A DNA stretch of 64,000 nt from contig NZ_JACHIJ010000009.1 in assembly GCF_014203115.1 (NCBI RefSeq), positions 1 to 64,000 on the forward strand, given 5' to 3'. This DNA is from Afipia massiliensis. GTDB taxonomy: Bacteria; Pseudomonadota; Alphaproteobacteria; Rhizobiales; Xanthobacteraceae. This document shows, piece after piece, positions 27,383-36,953 of the stretch (positions are counted from its first letter, which is position 1; every line of letters begins with the position of its first letter). Under the pieces are notes generated by a model. It was given only the letters and a program-made list of their open reading frames with translations, was not told the DNA's origin and did not search any database. A program made the translations under genes and the position numbers.

Positions 27383-28717
27383 GTGGCGCGCTCCACCGAT
27401 CCCGCCATTCGTGCGCCAAAAGCCGCCGCGGCCCCACACGGGGTCGCCTTCATTCTCAAGAAATCATTCATCAGCGCCCTTGTGGCGCTGGTTCTGTTTT
27501 CACTCATGATCGGCGTCCGGACCGAAGCCGGACCGGAAGGCCAGTTGATCTACTGGACGCGATTCGGTGATCTCGCCGCGATCGTTGCCGCGGTGTTTTT
27601 CGGAAGCATCATTGTCGAACTGTTACGGCAATGGATCGGACCGTCGAAGGGAGTTTCGTTTATTCCCGAGTCGGCCAACGGCACGATCGCGACCCTGCGT
27701 CGCTTTTTCGCCCCCGCGCTTCTCGTCTTTGCGGCGCTGGTTCCGGTGATTTTCTACGACCAACGCTACATTCTCGATCTCGGCATCCTCGTTTTGACTT
27801 ACGTCATGCTGGGATGGGGACTGAACATCGTCGTCGGTCTCGCCGGCCTGTTAGACCTCGGTTACGTCGCATTCTATGCGGTCGGCGCCTATTCCTACGC
27901 CCTCCTGGCGACGACCTTCGACCTGTCGTTCTGGGTTTGCCTGCCGCTGGCCGGAATTCTCGCCGCATTCTGGGGCGTCTTGCTCGGCTTTCCCGTGCTG
28001 CGATTGCGCGGCGACTACCTTGCCATCGTGACCCTGGCCTTCGGCGAAATCATCCGGCTCATTCTGCTCAACTGGCAGTACGTCACCGGCGGCCCGAACG
28101 GCATCACCGGCATTCCGCGGCCGTCATTCTTCGGCATTCCGCTCACCAACACTGACGACGGGCTCGCCGCCCGGCTCGGCATCGAGTTCTCCACCACGCA
28201 TCGCGTGGTCTTCCTGTTCTATCTGATCCTCGCACTCGCGCTGCTGACGAACTGGGTCACCATCCGCCTGCGGCGTCTGCCGATTGGCCGCGCATGGGAA
28301 GCGTTGCGCGAGGACGAAGTCGCCTGCCGCTCGCTTGGCATCAACACCACCACGACGAAGCTGACGGCGTTTGCGACCGGCGCGATGTTCGGCGGCTTTG
28401 CCGGTGCATTCTTCGCCACCCGTCAGGGCTTCATCAGCCCCGAGTCCTTCACGTTCCATGAATCCGCGCTCGTGCTCGCGATCGTCGTGCTCGGCGGCAT
28501 GGGCTCACAGCTTGGCGTTGCGCTCGCAGCCCTTGCAATGATCGGCGGGTTCGAGTTGTTCCGCGGTCTGGAACAATTCCGCATGCTGGTGTTTGGTTCA
28601 GCGATGGTGCTGTTGATGATCTGGCGGCCGCGCGGCCTGATCGGTCACCGCGCGCCATCGGTATTTCTGGAGCCCTCCGAGATTTCATCCGCAGTGGCCA
28701 AGGAAGGCCACGGATGA
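27383..28717 (+). CDS. livM: Branched-chain amino acid ABC permease LivM
   Basis: 444 residues from a GTG at 27383 with an AGAGG site, 8 nt after livH. LivM motifs are LGWGLNIVVGLAGLLDLGYVAFYAVGAYSYALL-like stretches around residue 135-165 and the C-terminal loop GAFFATRQGFISPESF. The N-terminal 120 residues (two helices and a linker) are longer than in E. coli LivM but usual in Rhizobiales. The stop overlaps the livG start (ATGA). Confidence 0.88.
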   Translation: MARSTDPAIRAPKAAAAPHGVAFILKKSFISALVALVLFSLMIGVRTEAGPEGQLIYWTRFGDLAAIVAAVFFGSIIVELLRQWIGPSKGVSFIPESANGTIATLRRFFAPALLVFAALVPVIFYDQRYILDLGILVLTYVMLGWGLNIVVGLAGLLDLGYVAFYAVGAYSYALLATTFDLSFWVCLPLAGILAAFWGVLLGFPVLRLRGDYLAIVTLAFGEIIRLILLNWQYVTGGPNGITGIPRPSFFGIPLTNTDDGLAARLGIEFSTTHRVVFLFYLILALALLTNWVTIRLRRLPIGRAWEALREDEVACRSLGINTTTTKLTAFATGAMFGGFAGAFFATRQGFISPESFTFHESALVLAIVVLGGMGSQLGVALAALAMIGGFELFRGLEQFRMLVFGSAMVLLMIWRPRGLIGHRAPSVFLEPSEISSAVAKEGHG

Positions 28718-29559
28718 CGACGAACAATACCAGCGACGATATTCTCGACGTCGATCATCTGTCGATGCGCTTCGGCGGCATCGTTGCGGTCAACGATCTG
28801 TCGTTCACGGCGAAGCGCGGTGACATCACCGCGCTGATCGGTCCCAATGGCGCGGGCAAGACCACCGTATTCAACTGCATCACCGGCTTCTACAAGCCGA
28901 CCACCGGCATGATGCGCCTCATTCATGAGGATCGCCGCGAATTTCTTCTGGAGCGATTGTTCGACTATCGCATCTCAAAGGTCGCGAAGGTCGCGCGCAC
29001 GTTCCAGAATATCCGGCTGTTCGCGGGCATGACCGCGCTGGAAAACCTGATGGTGGCGCAGCACAATCCGCTGATGCTCGCGTCGGGCTACACATTTCTC
29101 GGCCTGATCGGCGCACCCGGTTTCCGCCGCGCGGAAAAGAATGCCATCGAGCGCTCACGCTATTGGCTCGACCGTATCGGCCTCACGTCGCGCGCCGATG
29201 ACGCAGCGGGCAACCTGCCCTACGGCGATCAGCGCAGGCTCGAGATCGCGCGCGCGATGTGTTCTGAACCGGTACTGCTGTGCCTCGACGAACCCGCCGC
29301 CGGATTGAACGCAAGGGAAAGCGATGAACTGAGCCAGTTGCTGCTGGCAATCCGCAAAGATCACGGCACGTCGGTGCTGCTGATCGAACACGATATGTCG
29401 GTGGTGATGGAAATCTCCGACTGCATCTTCGTGCTCGACCATGGCGTGAAGATCGCGGCGGGCACGCCACAGGAAATCCGCAACGACCCGAAGGTCATCG
29501 CCGCCTATCTCGGCGCGGACGAGCAAACCGCGATCGAAGTGATGGAGGGCGGCACGTGA
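28714..29559 (+). CDS. livG: Branched-chain amino acid ABC ATPase LivG
   Basis: 281 residues. Walker A GPNGAGKT at about residue 46, an insert typical of LivG before the Q-loop (FQNIRLF), signature LPYGDQRRLEIARAM (with GDQ in place of the usual SGGQ, as in most LivG), Walker B LLCLDEPAAGLN and the H-loop LIEHDMSVVM. It binds the cytoplasmic face of LivH/LivM. Overlaps livM by 4 nt and livF by 4 nt. Confidence 0.9.
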   Translation: MTTNNTSDDILDVDHLSMRFGGIVAVNDLSFTAKRGDITALIGPNGAGKTTVFNCITGFYKPTTGMMRLIHEDRREFLLERLFDYRISKVAKVARTFQNIRLFAGMTALENLMVAQHNPLMLASGYTFLGLIGAPGFRRAEKNAIERSRYWLDRIGLTSRADDAAGNLPYGDQRRLEIARAMCSEPVLLCLDEPAAGLNARESDELSQLLLAIRKDHGTSVLLIEHDMSVVMEISDCIFVLDHGVKIAAGTPQEIRNDPKVIAAYLGADEQTAIEVMEGGT

Positions 29560-30293
29560 GCGCAGCGCCCCTCCTCTCTATTCGCGGCCTTGTGGCCGCC
29601 TATGGCAATATCGAAGCCTTGAAAGGTGTCGATCTCGACATCAACCCGGGCGAAATCGTCGCGCTGATCGGCTCCAACGGCGCCGGCAAGTCCACGCTGA
29701 TGATGTCGGTGTTCGGGCGCCCCCGCGCCCGCGCCGGGGTCATCACCTTCGATGGCCGGGACATCACGAACGAACCGACCCATCATGTCGCGCGGCTGCG
29801 CATCGCACAGTCACCCGAAGGACGACGCATTTTCCCGCGCATGTCGGTCGCGGAAAACCTGCGCATGGGCGCGGACGTCGCCGGTGAGAGCACCGAAGCC
29901 GAGCGCAACGAAGATCTGGAACGCGTTTTCACGCTGTTTCCGCGCCTCAAGGAACGCATCGCGCAACGCGGCGGCACGCTGTCCGGCGGCGAACAGCAGA
30001 TGCTAGCGATCGGACGCGCGCTGATGAGCCGCCCCCGCCTGTTGATGCTGGACGAACCATCGCTTGGCCTCGCGCCCCTGATCGCGCGGCAAATCTTCGA
30101 TGCCGTCCGCACGCTCAACCGGCAGGATGGCCTCACCGTCCTGATCGTCGAACAGAACGCCAACCACGCCTTGAAGCTGGCGCACCGCGGCTATGTGATG
30201 GTCAATGGCCTTATCACGCTCAGCGGAACCGGTGACGAACTCCTCGCCCGGCCGGAGATCCGCGCAGCTTATCTTGAGGGAGGGCGTCATTGA
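29556..30293 (+). CDS. livF: Branched-chain amino acid ABC ATPase LivF
   Basis: 245 residues from a GTG start inside the overlap GTGA with livG. Walker A GSNGAGKST, Q-loop AQSPEGRRIFPRMSV, signature LSGGEQQMLAIGRALM, Walker B LLMLDEPSLGLAP and H-loop LIVEQNANHAL identify LivF. Second ATPase of the uptake system. Ends at the TGATG junction with the following membrane gene. Confidence 0.9.
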   Translation: MSAAPLLSIRGLVAAYGNIEALKGVDLDINPGEIVALIGSNGAGKSTLMMSVFGRPRARAGVITFDGRDITNEPTHHVARLRIAQSPEGRRIFPRMSVAENLRMGADVAGESTEAERNEDLERVFTLFPRLKERIAQRGGTLSGGEQQMLAIGRALMSRPRLLMLDEPSLGLAPLIARQIFDAVRTLNRQDGLTVLIVEQNANHALKLAHRGYVMVNGLITLSGTGDELLARPEIRAAYLEGGRH

Positions 30294-30652
30294 TGGCCTT
30301 CTATTCCAACGAATCCATTTTTCAGGTTCTGTTCGTTACCCTGGTGCTCGGCGGCGGCTGTGCGTTGCTGGCCGGCCGCGCCATTGCGCTGACCTGGCGG
30401 AGCATCTGGATCGCTGCCATCTCGATGGTCCCGCTGGGGATGGCCGTGCGATTCGTGCACTTCGCGCTGTTCAATGAGACCCTGTTGCAGCCGCAAGCCT
30501 ATGTGGCCGAAACCGTTATCCTGATCGCAGCCGCCTGCCTGTCTTTTCAGCGCACCCGGGCGCAGCAGATGGTCCGACAGTATTACTGGCTGTACGAACC
30601 AAGCGGCCCCCTCGGCTGGCGGCTGCGGCAAGATGCGCCAGCCAAGGCCTGA
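30293..30652 (+). CDS. Small membrane protein of the liv operon (DUF6867-like)
   Basis: 119 residues, three hydrophobic segments (FQVLFVTLVLGGGCALLAG, IWIAAISMVPLGMAVRF, ETVILIAAACL) and a basic C-terminus with YYWLYEPSGPLGWRL. From memory this corresponds to a family now called DUF6867 that sits next to branched-chain ABC genes in alphaproteobacteria. Its start overlaps the livF stop (TGATG), so it is produced together with the transporter and may modulate or assemble it. No function is proven. Confidence 0.7.
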   Translation: MAFYSNESIFQVLFVTLVLGGGCALLAGRAIALTWRSIWIAAISMVPLGMAVRFVHFALFNETLLQPQAYVAETVILIAAACLSFQRTRAQQMVRQYYWLYEPSGPLGWRLRQDAPAKA

Positions 30653-30767
30653 GCGCGGCCCAAAATTGCCGATGACTTGGCGGTAAAATCAGCGGACAAT
30701 ATCCGGGATCTGTTTGTCCGGCGGGCCGTCTGGCCGCGCCATTCGAGACCTGCATGAGGATTACCCT

Positions 30768-31883
30768 ATGAAACCAACCCATATCCTTGGCCTCGCACTC
30801 GGCGCGTCGATTGCACTGTCGACTGCTGCGTTTGCGCAAGACATTCCCGTCGCAGTCGCCGGTCCAATGACGGGCGGCGAATCCGCGTTCGGCCGTCAGA
30901 TGAAGAACGGCGCGGACCTGGCTGTTGCCGACATCAACGCCGCGGGCGGCGTCAATGGCAAGAAGCTCGCGCTCCAGGTCGGTGACGACGCCTGCGACCC
31001 AAAGCAGGCCCGCTCAGTTGCCGAAAAGTTCGCAAGCTCCAAGGTCCCGTTCGTCGCGGGCCATTTCTGCTCGTCGTCGTCGATCCCGGCCTCGGAAGCC
31101 TACGCCGAAGGCAACGTGTTGCAGATCACGCCGGCATCGACAAATCCGGTCTTCACGGAACGCAAGCTGTGGAACGTGCTGCGCGTCTGCGGCCGTGACG
31201 ACCAGCAAGGCCTTGTCGCCGCGCAGTACATTATCAAGGCGTTCGCCGGCAAGAATATCGCCATCCTGAACGACAAAACGACCTACGGCAAAGGCCTCGC
31301 GGACGAGACCAAGAAGGCGCTGAACGCCGGCGGCGTGAAGGAGAAACTGTTCGAGTCCTACAACAAGGGCGACAAGGATTTTAACTCCATCGTCTCGCGG
31401 CTGAAGCGCGAGAACATCGATCTGGTCTATGTCGGTGGCTACCATCAGGAATCAGGACTGATCCTGCGCCAAATGCGCGATCAGGGCATGAAGACGCTTC
31501 TGATGGCGGGCGACGCTCTGAACGACAAGGAGTTCGCCTCGATCACGGGCGCGGCCGCGGAAGGCACCCTGTTCACCTTCGGTCCCGATCCGCGCAACAA
31601 GCCGACCGCGAAGGCCATCGTCGACAAGTTCAAGGCGAAGGGCATCGATCCCGAGGGTTATACGCTTTACACCTATGCCGCGTTCCAGGTCTGGTCGCAG
31701 GCCGCCGCGAAGGTCAAAAGCACCGACTCCAAGAAGGTGATGGAAGCCATCAAGGGCGCTGAATGGGATACCGTGCTTGGCAAGCTTTCTTTCGACGCCA
31801 AGGGCGACATCAAGGTGATCGACTATGTCGTCTATCGCTGGGACGCCAAGGGCAACTACGCCGAGATCAACAAGGGATCGTAA
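30768..31883 (+). CDS. Branched-chain amino acid ABC substrate-binding protein
   Basis: 371 residues with a Sec signal peptide ending STAAFAQD. Type I periplasmic-binding fold of the LivJ/LivK family: IPVAVAGPMTGGESAFGRQMKNG at the mature N-terminus, VGDDACDPKQARSVAEK, and AGHFCSSSSIPASEAYAEG. Provides specificity for the LivHMGF permease encoded upstream. The 115-bp gap to the previous gene may contain an extra promoter so that the binding protein can be made in excess. A good terminator follows at 31912. Confidence 0.88.
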   Translation: MKPTHILGLALGASIALSTAAFAQDIPVAVAGPMTGGESAFGRQMKNGADLAVADINAAGGVNGKKLALQVGDDACDPKQARSVAEKFASSKVPFVAGHFCSSSSIPASEAYAEGNVLQITPASTNPVFTERKLWNVLRVCGRDDQQGLVAAQYIIKAFAGKNIAILNDKTTYGKGLADETKKALNAGGVKEKLFESYNKGDKDFNSIVSRLKRENIDLVYVGGYHQESGLILRQMRDQGMKTLLMAGDALNDKEFASITGAAAEGTLFTFGPDPRNKPTAKAIVDKFKAKGIDPEGYTLYTYAAFQVWSQAAAKVKSTDSKKVMEAIKGAEWDTVLGKLSFDAKGDIKVIDYVVYRWDAKGNYAEINKGS

Positions 31884-31911
31884 CGCGTTCCTGCATCCTT
31901 AAAGCAACGTC

Positions 31912-31937
31912 ATGGCCGGGCTTGTCCCGGCCATTTT
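31912..31937 (+). terminator. Terminator after the liv operon
   Basis: atggccggg (31912-31920) and cccggccat (31926-31934) form a 9-bp stem with a 5-nt loop, followed by tttt. The core GCCGGGCTTGTCCCGGC is also a very common intergenic palindrome in Bradyrhizobiaceae, here serving as the operon end. Confidence 0.7.
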
Positions 31938-31950
31938 CTTTATGCGCTGA

Positions 31951-32685
31951 TCAGCCAAAATTCTGTAGCGCCGGGAACGTCTCCAGCAGCCAGATGCTCA
32001 CGTCCGTAACCGCGCCGGTCAGAAACCCGATCCCCACGAGAATCATCAGGACGCCCATCGCACGCTCGACCGTAGCGAGGTGCTTTTTCATGCGCGCGAG
32101 CACCGATGAAAATCGCTCGACCATGAACGCCGCGATCAGGAACGGAATGCCGAGACCGGCGGAATAGACCGCGAGCAGCCCTGCTCCCTTCGTGACCGTT
32201 GTCTCTGACGCCGCGACCGACAGAATTGCGGCCAGGATCGGCCCGATGCACGGTGTCCAGCCGAACGCGAAGGCCAGCCCCATCACATAGGCGCCCCACA
32301 GCCCGACGGGCTTGGGGATTGGCAGGCGTCCTTCGCGCATCAAAAAGCCGATGCGCGTGAGGCCAAGGAAATGCAGCCCCATCAGGATGATCGCGATGCC
32401 AGCGACGATGGACAACTGCGCGGACCAGGCGCGGATCCAGCCGCCGATCAGGCTGGCGCTGGCGCCGAGCGCCACGAATACGGTCGAGAATCCCAGCACG
32501 AAAACCAGCGCCGACAGCATCACGGCGCGCTTTGAGACCTGCGGCTTCTCGTCATTGGCCACATGCTCGATGGTCGCGCCGGTGAGATAGATCAGATATG
32601 GCGGGACCAGCGGCAACACGCAGGGCGAGAGAAAGCTGATGACGCCGGCGGCAAGCGCTGCGGGGATGGAAACGTCTTGAATCAT
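31951..32685 (-). CDS. ccdA: CcdA-type cytochrome c biogenesis/thiol-disulfide membrane protein
   Basis: 244 residues with six hydrophobic segments. The redox cysteines are in SFLSPCVLPLVPPYL (helix 1) and FGWTPCIGPILAAIL (helix 4), as in CcdA/DsbD-beta proteins that carry reducing equivalents across the inner membrane for cytochrome c maturation or periplasmic disulfide reduction. The start MIQDVSIPAALAAG at 32685 matches the family; an ATG 24 nt upstream is also in frame. Divergent from the P1 peptidase gene, with 94 nt between. Confidence 0.85.
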   Translation of the reverse strand: MIQDVSIPAALAAGVISFLSPCVLPLVPPYLIYLTGATIEHVANDEKPQVSKRAVMLSALVFVLGFSTVFVALGASASLIGGWIRAWSAQLSIVAGIAIILMGLHFLGLTRIGFLMREGRLPIPKPVGLWGAYVMGLAFAFGWTPCIGPILAAILSVAASETTVTKGAGLLAVYSAGLGIPFLIAAFMVERFSSVLARMKKHLATVERAMGVLMILVGIGFLTGAVTDVSIWLLETFPALQNFG

Positions 32686-32779
32686 GCCGCTTATTGCACT
32701 GTCGCCCATATGCTATGCAAGCTCCGCGCCTGTCCTTCCGCGTGTTGTGATCGAGCGTGATCATAAAAAGGTGAGAGTT

Positions 32780-33781
32780 ATGAAGAACCTGCTGACCGAC
32801 ATTCCCGGCGTCCGGGTCGGCCACGCCCATGACGCGACGATCGCATCCGGCGTGACCGCGGTGATCTTCGACAAGGCCACTGTCACCTCCGCCGATGTGC
32901 GTGGCGGTGGCCCTGGAATCCGGGACGGCGCATTGCTCGAACCGGTCAACACAGTCGAGGGCATCGATGCGATCGCGCTTTCCGGAGGCTCGGCTTTCGG
33001 GCTGGAAGCGGGCGGCGGCGTACAGGCGTGGCTCGCCGAACAGGGACGCGGCTTTGCCGTTGGCGACGCGCTGATCCCGATTGTCCCGGGTGCCGTGATG
33101 TTCGACATGCTGAACGGCGGCGACAAGGCATGGGGCCGCTTCCCGCCCTATCGCGATCTTGGCTATGCAGCGGCGGCGGCAGCAACCGATGACCCGTTTG
33201 CACTCGGCAGCGTCGGCGCGGGATTCGGCGCGACCACCGCCAACTTCAAAGGCGGACTTGGCTCCGCGTCCGCGGTGATGACCAACGGCGTGCGGGTTGC
33301 AGCCATCGCTTCCGTCAATGCGGTCGGCAGCGTCAACGTCGGCGACGGGCCATGGTTCTGGGCCGCGCCCTTCGAACAAAACGGCGAGTTCGGCGGTCGT
33401 GGCCTGCCGCCATCCTTTACGCCGGACATGCTGGCGATGCGGCTCAAGGGCGGGCCCGCCGCGACGGCGATCGAGAACACCACGCTGGCCATCGTCGTCA
33501 CCGACGCCTTCCTCACCAAGCCGCAGGTCAAGCGCCTTGCGATGATCGCACAGACCGGTTTCGCCCGCGCGATCTATCCGGTACACGCGCCGCTCGACGG
33601 TGACATCGTGTTCGCAGCAGCGACCGGCGAAAAACCAGTTGATCCACTTTTCGGGCTCACTGAACTTGGCGCGGTCGCGGCTAACGTCATCGCGCGCGCC
33701 ATTGCGCGCGGTGTCTATGAAGCGAAGGCACTGCCTTTCGCCGGCGCGCTGCCGTCGTGGAAAGATAGGTTTGGGAAGTAA
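32780..33781 (+). CDS. P1-family (S58, DmpA/NylC-like) aminopeptidase or amidohydrolase
   Basis: 333 residues. Begins NLLTDIPGVRVGHAHD, the usual opening of P1 peptidases. The predicted autoprocessing site is Asn233-Thr234 in AIENTTLAIVV, equivalent to the Asn-Thr/Ser cleavage that frees the N-terminal nucleophile in DmpA and the nylon-oligomer hydrolase NylC. Other conserved stretches are SGGSAFGLEAGGGV and GFGATTANFKGG. Substrate may be a beta- or D-aminopeptide; not predictable here. A purine-rich ggtgaga ribosome site precedes the ATG. Confidence 0.83.
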   Translation: MKNLLTDIPGVRVGHAHDATIASGVTAVIFDKATVTSADVRGGGPGIRDGALLEPVNTVEGIDAIALSGGSAFGLEAGGGVQAWLAEQGRGFAVGDALIPIVPGAVMFDMLNGGDKAWGRFPPYRDLGYAAAAAATDDPFALGSVGAGFGATTANFKGGLGSASAVMTNGVRVAAIASVNAVGSVNVGDGPWFWAAPFEQNGEFGGRGLPPSFTPDMLAMRLKGGPAATAIENTTLAIVVTDAFLTKPQVKRLAMIAQTGFARAIYPVHAPLDGDIVFAAATGEKPVDPLFGLTELGAVAANVIARAIARGVYEAKALPFAGALPSWKDRFGK

Positions 33782-33836
33782 CGGTCAGCGCTGGACATGC
33801 TGACCCGATTCAGCCCGCAGGCTAATCCCGGTTACA

Positions 33837-34568
33837 TCAGACCCTGACCGAAACCGATTGCTTCGCAGATGCGGCAAGTGCGTCCGTCTGACGCTGCATC
33901 ATTTTCTCGACGAGATTGTATTGCGTGGAAGCGCCGGTCGACGTGGTCGATGACGCGGGCTGGCTCAGCGTGATCTTCGATCCGTCGGCATATGTCAGCG
34001 TGGTCGAGATCGAGCCGCCGCTGTTTGTCGTCGTCGTGCTCGACGCGCCTTGCAGAGCCTCCTTCAGCGCGTCGGCGCCACCACCGGCCTGATGTGCATG
34101 AAGACCGCCACCCTTGCCTTTGAGCGCCGTTGCCATTTCATCGAGACTGACGGAGCCGTCGCCGTTGGTATCCATCCTGTTGAAAACATTATTCGCGGCC
34201 GCGATATTGGTGCCGCCCGCGCCGAGCTTGTCCTCGAATTCAGCGCTGGTGATCTTGCCGTCGCCGTTGCCGTCGATCTGCGTGAACAGACGCTTCAACG
34301 CCTCCGAGGGATTGGCTTTGCCGTTGGCATCCTGCGCCGACAGCAGCGCGTTGAATGTCGACGGTGACAAGGCTCCGGCCCGCGTCGGACTTGCCGAGGA
34401 TGAGGACGACACGCTCGATGTGCTGGTGTTCGACCCGATCAAATCGAAGAGGGAATTCGTCTGCTTGACGCCGGTCTTGGCCGCAGCAGCCTTGTTGGGC
34501 GTCAGCGAGGACAGCAAATCCAGTGCGCCAATAGCGGCGGCTCCAACGGCACCTGCGGCAAAGAACAT
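33837..34568 (-). CDS. EF-hand calcium-binding protein
   Basis: 243 residues. Two canonical EF-hand loops, DGNGDGKITSAEF and DTNGDGSVSLDEM, lie in the middle (about residues 108-160), with all calcium-ligand positions filled. The N-terminus has a hydrophobic Ala/Gly-rich segment and the flanks are Ser/Thr-rich and low in complexity. Related proteins in Bradyrhizobium are annotated only as EF-hand proteins. The start at 34568 is supported by a ggggag site 7 nt upstream. It converges with the P1 peptidase gene. Confidence 0.75.
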   Translation of the reverse strand: MFFAAGAVGAAAIGALDLLSSLTPNKAAAAKTGVKQTNSLFDLIGSNTSTSSVSSSSSASPTRAGALSPSTFNALLSAQDANGKANPSEALKRLFTQIDGNGDGKITSAEFEDKLGAGGTNIAAANNVFNRMDTNGDGSVSLDEMATALKGKGGGLHAHQAGGGADALKEALQGASSTTTTNSGGSISTTLTYADGSKITLSQPASSTTSTGASTQYNLVEKMMQRQTDALAASAKQSVSVRV

Positions 34569-34670
34569 CGCGATACTCCCCAAAGCCGGTGACACGCGGC
34601 TCAGATCATCCCGAGTAGTATCCAGCAATTGCCGTGCCGCTACGAGAAACCCAATAAATACGGTCATTTC

Positions 34671-34719
34671 CACCGTCCGGACGGTGCTTCCAGCACGGCA
34701 ATTTCTGCCGTGACGGCAG
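34671..34719. promoter_or_regulatory. Two palindromes between the EF-hand and rpe genes
   Basis: caccgtccggacggtg (34671-34686) is a 16-bp perfect palindrome, and ctgccg-tga-cggcag (34705-34719) is a 6-bp inverted repeat a further 18 nt on. They lie 100-150 nt upstream of both divergent genes and could be operators or a hairpin pair. No regulator is adjacent. The rest of the 274-bp gap shows nothing I recognise. Confidence 0.35.
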
Positions 34720-34842
34720 GATTTGCCGCCGAATCCGTGCTGTTCCTGTGTACGCCGCCCGCCTCACATTGCCCGCGCCCGGGCGGCGTGTTAGGCGAAA
34801 CCAGCCGTCCAGAATACGCCAAGGGAAGCACCGGAAGCCGCC

Positions 34843-35544
34843 ATGTCACAGCCCCTTGCACCCCGCCCGCTGATTATCGCGCCATCGATTCTGGCGTCGG
34901 ATTTCTCGAAGCTCGGCGAGGAAGTCCGCTCCGTCGATCAGGCGGGCGCCGACTGGATCCATCTCGACGTGATGGACGGCCATTTCGTGCCGAACATTTC
35001 CTACGGCCCCGATGTCATCAAGGCGATGCGCCCGCATTCCAAGAAGATATTCGATGCGCATTTGATGATCGCGCCGTGCGATCCCTATCTCGAAGCTTTC
35101 GCCAAGGCCGGTTGCGACTACATCACGGTCCACGCCGAAGCCGGGCCGCATCTGCATCGCTCGCTGCAGGCGATCCGCGCGCTGGGCAAGAAGGCCGGTG
35201 TGTCGCTCAATCCCGGAACTTCCGCGAGTGCCATCGAGTACGTCATCGACATGGTCGATCTCGTGCTGGTGATGTCGGTCAATCCCGGCTTCGGCGGCCA
35301 GTCGTTCATCCCCTCCGTGCTGGAAAAGATTTCGCAGGTTCGCGCGATGTGTGCCGGACGGCCGATCGATATCGAAGTCGATGGCGGCGTCACGGCAGAC
35401 AACGCTGCCAAGGTCGCGGCCGCCGGCGCGAACGCTCTGGTCGCCGGATCGGCCGTGTTCAAGGGCGGCACGATGGACAGCTACAGGGCGAATATCTCGG
35501 CGATCCGCAACGCGGCCGTCTCCGCGCGCGGCGAAGCGATTTAG
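34843..35544 (+). CDS. rpe: Ribulose-phosphate 3-epimerase
   Basis: 233-residue TIM barrel. Conserved segments are [31 protein letters not shown] with metal-binding His/Asp, [17 protein letters not shown] with the phosphate-binding turn, and IEVDGGV near the end. It interconverts ribulose-5-phosphate and xylulose-5-phosphate in the pentose phosphate and Calvin pathways. It stands 104 nt upstream of purB on the same strand. Confidence 0.93.
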   Translation: MSQPLAPRPLIIAPSILASDFSKLGEEVRSVDQAGADWIHLDVMDGHFVPNISYGPDVIKAMRPHSKKIFDAHLMIAPCDPYLEAFAKAGCDYITVHAEAGPHLHRSLQAIRALGKKAGVSLNPGTSASAIEYVIDMVDLVLVMSVNPGFGGQSFIPSVLEKISQVRAMCAGRPIDIEVDGGVTADNAAKVAAAGANALVAGSAVFKGGTMDSYRANISAIRNAAVSARGEAI

Positions 35545-35648
35545 GCCTGAAAAGCCTCGATTTCCTGCCAGAATCGCGGCTCAAGGGTGGCCTCGCCGGA
35601 AGCGATCTGCTAAAGCGCGGCGTAATCCCCCAAGCCCAAGAGTTCGCG

Positions 35649-36953
35649 ATGATCCCCCGTTATTCCCGCCCCGAAATGGTCTCCATTTGGGAGCCGCAGA
35701 CGCGTTTCAAGATCTGGTTCGAGATCGAGGCACATGCAGCCGACGCGCTCGCCGAACTCGGCACCATCCCGAAGGACGCCGCCAAAACCATCTGGGCGAA
35801 GGCCAAGGACGCGACCTTCAACGTCGAGCGCATCGACGAGATCGAACGCGAGACCAAACACGACGTCATCGCCTTCCTGACGCATCTGGCCGAGATCGTC
35901 GGCCCGGAAGCCCGCTTCGTGCATCAGGGCATGACCTCGTCGGACGTGCTCGACACCTGCCTCAACGTGCAGCTTTCGCGTGCCGCCGATATCCTGATCG
36001 CCGACGTCGACAAGGTGCTGGCCGCGCTCAAGACCCGTGCCTTCGAGCACAAGATGACGCCGACCATCGGCCGCTCGCACGGCATCCACGCCGAGCCGGT
36101 GACGTTCGGGCTGAAGCTCGCCTACGCCTACGCTGAATTTACTCGCGCCCGCGAACGTCTTGTTCTGGCGCGCAAGGAGATCGCGACCTGCGCCATCTCC
36201 GGCGCAGTCGGGACCTTCGCGCAGATCGATCCGCGCGTCGAAGAACATGTTGCCAAGGCCATGGGCCTCGCGGTCGAACCGATCTCGACGCAGGTGATCC
36301 CGCGCGACCGCCATGCGATGTTCTTCGCGACATTGGGCGTCGTCGCCTCGTCGGTGGAACGTCTTGCCACTGAAATCCGCCACATGCAGCGCACCGAAGT
36401 GCTGGAAGCCGAGGAATTCTTCTCCGAAGGCCAGAAGGGCTCGTCGGCGATGCCGCACAAGCGCAATCCGGTGCTGACGGAAAACCTCACCGGCCTCTCC
36501 CGCATGGTGCGCGCTTACGTGACGCCCGCGCTGGAAAACGTCGTGCTCTGGCACGAGCGCGACATCTCGCACTCCTCCGCCGAGCGCATGATGGGCCCGG
36601 ATGCAACCGTGACCCTCGACTTCGCGCTCAATCGTCTCGCCGGCGTGATCGAAAAGCTGCTGGTCTATCCGGCTAACATGCAGAAGAACCTCGACCGCCT
36701 CGGTGGCCTCGTCCACTCGCAGCGGCTGCTGATCGCGCTGACGCAAAAAGGCGCATCGCGCGAGGACGCCTACAAGCTCGTGCAGCGCAACGCGATGCCA
36801 GTCTGGCGCGGCGAAGGCGACTTCCAGTCACTTCTGAAGAAGGACGCCGACGTGAAGAAATATCTGTCGGACAAGGAGATCGAGGAACAATTTGATCTCG
36901 CGTATCACTTCAAGCACGTCGATACGATCTTCAAGCGGGTCTTTGGTGCATGA
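35649..36953 (+). CDS. purB: Adenylosuccinate lyase
   Basis: 434 residues. Start at 35649 gives MIPRYSRPEMVSIWEP, the usual alphaproteobacterial PurB N-terminus. Superfamily signatures are HQGMTSSDVLDT, GRSHGIHAEP and the mobile loop GSSAMPHKRNP with the catalytic Ser. It acts twice in purine synthesis, forming AICAR and AMP. Its stop codon TGA lies inside a dispersed palindromic repeat (36948-36992), so the repeat has grown into, or ends with, the coding sequence. Confidence 0.94.
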   Translation: MIPRYSRPEMVSIWEPQTRFKIWFEIEAHAADALAELGTIPKDAAKTIWAKAKDATFNVERIDEIERETKHDVIAFLTHLAEIVGPEARFVHQGMTSSDVLDTCLNVQLSRAADILIADVDKVLAALKTRAFEHKMTPTIGRSHGIHAEPVTFGLKLAYAYAEFTRARERLVLARKEIATCAISGAVGTFAQIDPRVEEHVAKAMGLAVEPISTQVIPRDRHAMFFATLGVVASSVERLATEIRHMQRTEVLEAEEFFSEGQKGSSAMPHKRNPVLTENLTGLSRMVRAYVTPALENVVLWHERDISHSSAERMMGPDATVTLDFALNRLAGVIEKLLVYPANMQKNLDRLGGLVHSQRLLIALTQKGASREDAYKLVQRNAMPVWRGEGDFQSLLKKDADVKKYLSDKEIEEQFDLAYHFKHVDTIFKRVFGA

